A DNA stretch of 64,000 bases from Micromonospora sp. NBC_01813 (GTDB lineage: Bacteria > Actinomycetota > Actinomycetes > Mycobacteriales > Micromonosporaceae). Positions within the stretch are counted from its first letter, which is position 1, and each line of letters begins with the position of its first letter. The notes under the pieces are model-generated. The model was given only the letters and a program-made list of their open reading frames with translations. It searched no databases and had not been told where the DNA came from. Positions 62,606 through 64,000 of the stretch are shown one piece after another. The DNA lies in NCBI RefSeq assembly GCF_035917335.1, contig NZ_CP109067.1, positions 7,315,001-7,379,000 on the forward strand, written 5' to 3'. A program made the translations under genes and the position numbers.

Positions 62606-63667
62606 ATGATCCCCGACATGCAGCAGCACGACCTCGGACATCACGGGGATGTCGAGGCCACCCCCGGACTGGTCGACCTCGCGGTGAACGTGCGGGCCGG
62701 TGAACTGCCCCGCTGGCTGGCCGAGCCGATCCGGGCCAGCCTGGCCGACCTCGCCCGCTATCCCGACCAGCAGGCGGCCCGCGCGGCGCTCGCCGCCCGG
62801 CACGGCCGTACGCCCGACGAGGTGCTGCTGACCGCCGGGGCGGCCCAGGGCTTCGTGCTGATCGCCCAGGCGTTGCGCGACGCCCGACGCCCCGTGGTGG
62901 TGCATCCACAGTTCACCGAGCCGGAGGCCGCGCTGCGCAACGCCGGGCACCGGCTCGACCGGGTGCTGCTGCGCGCCGACACCGGATTCACCCTCGACCC
63001 CGACCAGATCCCGGCCGACGCCGACCTGGTGATCATCGGGAACCCGACCAACCCGACGTCGGTGCTGCACCCCGCCGACACCATCGCAGCCCTGGCCCGA
63101 CCCGGCCGTACCGTCGTCGTCGACGAGGCGTTCGCCGACACCACCTGCGCCGCCGGCGTGGCCGGCGAGCCGCAGTCCCTCGCCACCCGCCGTGACCTGC
63201 CCGGACTCGTCGTCGTCCGCAGCCTCACCAAGACCTGGGGGCTCGCCGGACTGCGGATCGGCTACCTGCTCGGCCCACCGCCGCTGCTGCGCCGGCTGGC
63301 CACCGCCGCGCCGCTGTGGCCGGTCGCCACCCCGGCGCTGGTCGCCGCCGAGGTCTGCGCCAGCCGGCGGGCGGTCGGCGCCGAACGCCGCATCGCCGCC
63401 GCGCTGGCCGCCGACCGGGGACATCTGGTACGCGGCCTGCGTGAACTGCCCGCAGTGACCGTCGCCGGCACCCCGGCCAGCGCGTTCGTGCTGCTCCACG
63501 TCGTCGGGGCCGACCAGATCCGGCTGCGGCTGCGCGACCGGGGCTACGCGGTACGCCGAGGGGACACCTTCCCCGGTCTGGGTGCCGACTGGCTGCGGGT
63601 CGCGGTACGGGACACTGCCACCACCGACGCGTTCCTCTCCGTGCTGTCCAAGACCCTGGAGGACTGA
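62606..63667 (+). CDS. cobC: Rv2231c-type PLP-dependent CobC (threonine-phosphate decarboxylase-like)
   Basis: This 353-residue fold-type I PLP enzyme resembles histidinol-phosphate aminotransferases and CobD/CobC decarboxylases. Visible are LTAGAAQGFVLIAQAL, NPTNPTSVLHP, VVVDEAFAD (Asp binds the pyridine N) and the PLP Lys in SLTKTWGLAGLRIGY. It is expected to make the (R)-1-amino-2-propanol phosphate side chain of cobalamin. Its stop overlaps the cobT start by one base, which supports the cobalamin assignment. A distinct histidine-biosynthesis role cannot be ruled out by sequence alone. Confidence 0.85.
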   Translation: MIPDMQQHDLGHHGDVEATPGLVDLAVNVRAGELPRWLAEPIRASLADLARYPDQQAARAALAARHGRTPDEVLLTAGAAQGFVLIAQALRDARRPVVVHPQFTEPEAALRNAGHRLDRVLLRADTGFTLDPDQIPADADLVIIGNPTNPTSVLHPADTIAALARPGRTVVVDEAFADTTCAAGVAGEPQSLATRRDLPGLVVVRSLTKTWGLAGLRIGYLLGPPPLLRRLATAAPLWPVATPALVAAEVCASRRAVGAERRIAAALAADRGHLVRGLRELPAVTVAGTPASAFVLLHVVGADQIRLRLRDRGYAVRRGDTFPGLGADWLRVAVRDTATTDAFLSVLSKTLED

Positions 63668-64000
63668 TGCTCGACGCGACCCTGGCGGCGATCCGACCCC
63701 CGGACGACGAGGCGATGGCGCAGGCCCGGGACCTGCATGCCCGGCTGACGAAACCCGCCGGCTCGCTCGGCGTACTGGAGGAACTGTCGGTCCGGCTCGC
63801 CGGCCTGGCCGGGACCTGCCCGCCGCCGATACCGCAACCGGGCGCGGTAGCGATCTTCGCCGCCGACCACGGGGTGCACCGGCAGCGGGTGACCGGCTGG
63901 CCGCAGGAGGTGACCGCCCAGATGGTGGCGAACTTCCTTGCCGGCGGTGCGGTGGTGAACGCCTTCGCCCGGCAGGCCGGGGCGAGCGTCACCGTGGTCG
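63667..64000 (+). CDS. cobT: Nicotinate-nucleotide--dimethylbenzimidazole phosphoribosyltransferase (N-terminal part)
   Basis: The window ends inside this gene, leaving 111 codons. The start DATLAAIRPPDDEAMAQARD, the LTKPAGSLGVLEELSVRLAG block and AVAIFAADHGV are the CobT/CobU N-terminal signature. It transfers ribose phosphate to the lower ligand of cobalamin. The ATG lies in a TGATG overlap with the cobC stop, so the two genes are co-translated. Confidence 0.92.
   Translation, partial: MLDATLAAIRPPDDEAMAQARDLHARLTKPAGSLGVLEELSVRLAGLAGTCPPPIPQPGAVAIFAADHGVHRQRVTGWPQEVTAQMVANFLAGGAVVNAFARQAGASVTVV

Overview
The window is high-GC DNA (roughly 70 percent) with frequent GTG starts, many ATGA or GTGA stop-start overlaps and gene families typical of Actinobacteria. 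The gene content (an actinomycete integrative and conjugative element, the Rv2231c-type CobC, a lapA/glycosyltransferase/GH130 operon, an NRPS/MFS fusion) suggests Micromonosporaceae. That placement is inference from gene content only. REGION 1 (1-9448) is most of an actinomycete integrative and conjugative element (AICE, pSAM2 type) inserted at the 3' end of a tRNA-Arg(CCT) gene. Reading toward the tRNA it holds small unknown genes, a GntR regulator with its operators, a short low-GC repeat locus, pra, three small proteins, an FtsK-like DNA translocase, a Spd-like membrane protein, a rolling-circle Rep, Xis and a tyrosine integrase. Its left end lies outside the window. REGION 2 (9536-20678) is chromosomal: a CPBP protease/histidine kinase/response regulator operon, an SDR, a tightly coupled lapA-small ORF-GT4-GT4-glycosidase-GH130 operon, a P19-like protein and a GAF/PP2C phosphatase. 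REGION 3 (20700-35349) is a compact NRPS gene cluster. The leftward operon encodes a C-A-T-TE-MFS megaprotein whose TE has a Cys nucleophile, a stand-alone adenylate-forming ligase, a C-A-T protein and a free carrier protein. Divergently, two paralogous stand-alone condensation-like proteins follow, and a polytopic membrane protein sits tail-to-tail with them. The logic suggests a small acylated dipeptide, exported by the fused MFS domain. REGION 4 (35506-40603) has a TrmB/LuxR-type regulator and a large secreted subtilase separated by a strong bidirectional terminator. REGION 5 (40905-55632) is a pentose regulon: a ChvE-GguA-GguB multiple-sugar ABC transporter, a LacI repressor, a YtfQ-YtfR-YtfT-YjfF type transporter and araB-araD-araA. 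Matching palindromes lie upstream of both transporter operons, so one LacI protein probably controls all of them. REGION 6 (55641-64000) has an unusual double palindrome, an orphan antitoxin, an APC permease/small membrane protein/SURF1 operon, a cobalamin segment (cobB with its glutaminase Cys replaced by Gly and a 21-bp minisatellite; cobC; partial cobT) and a class A penicillin-binding protein.
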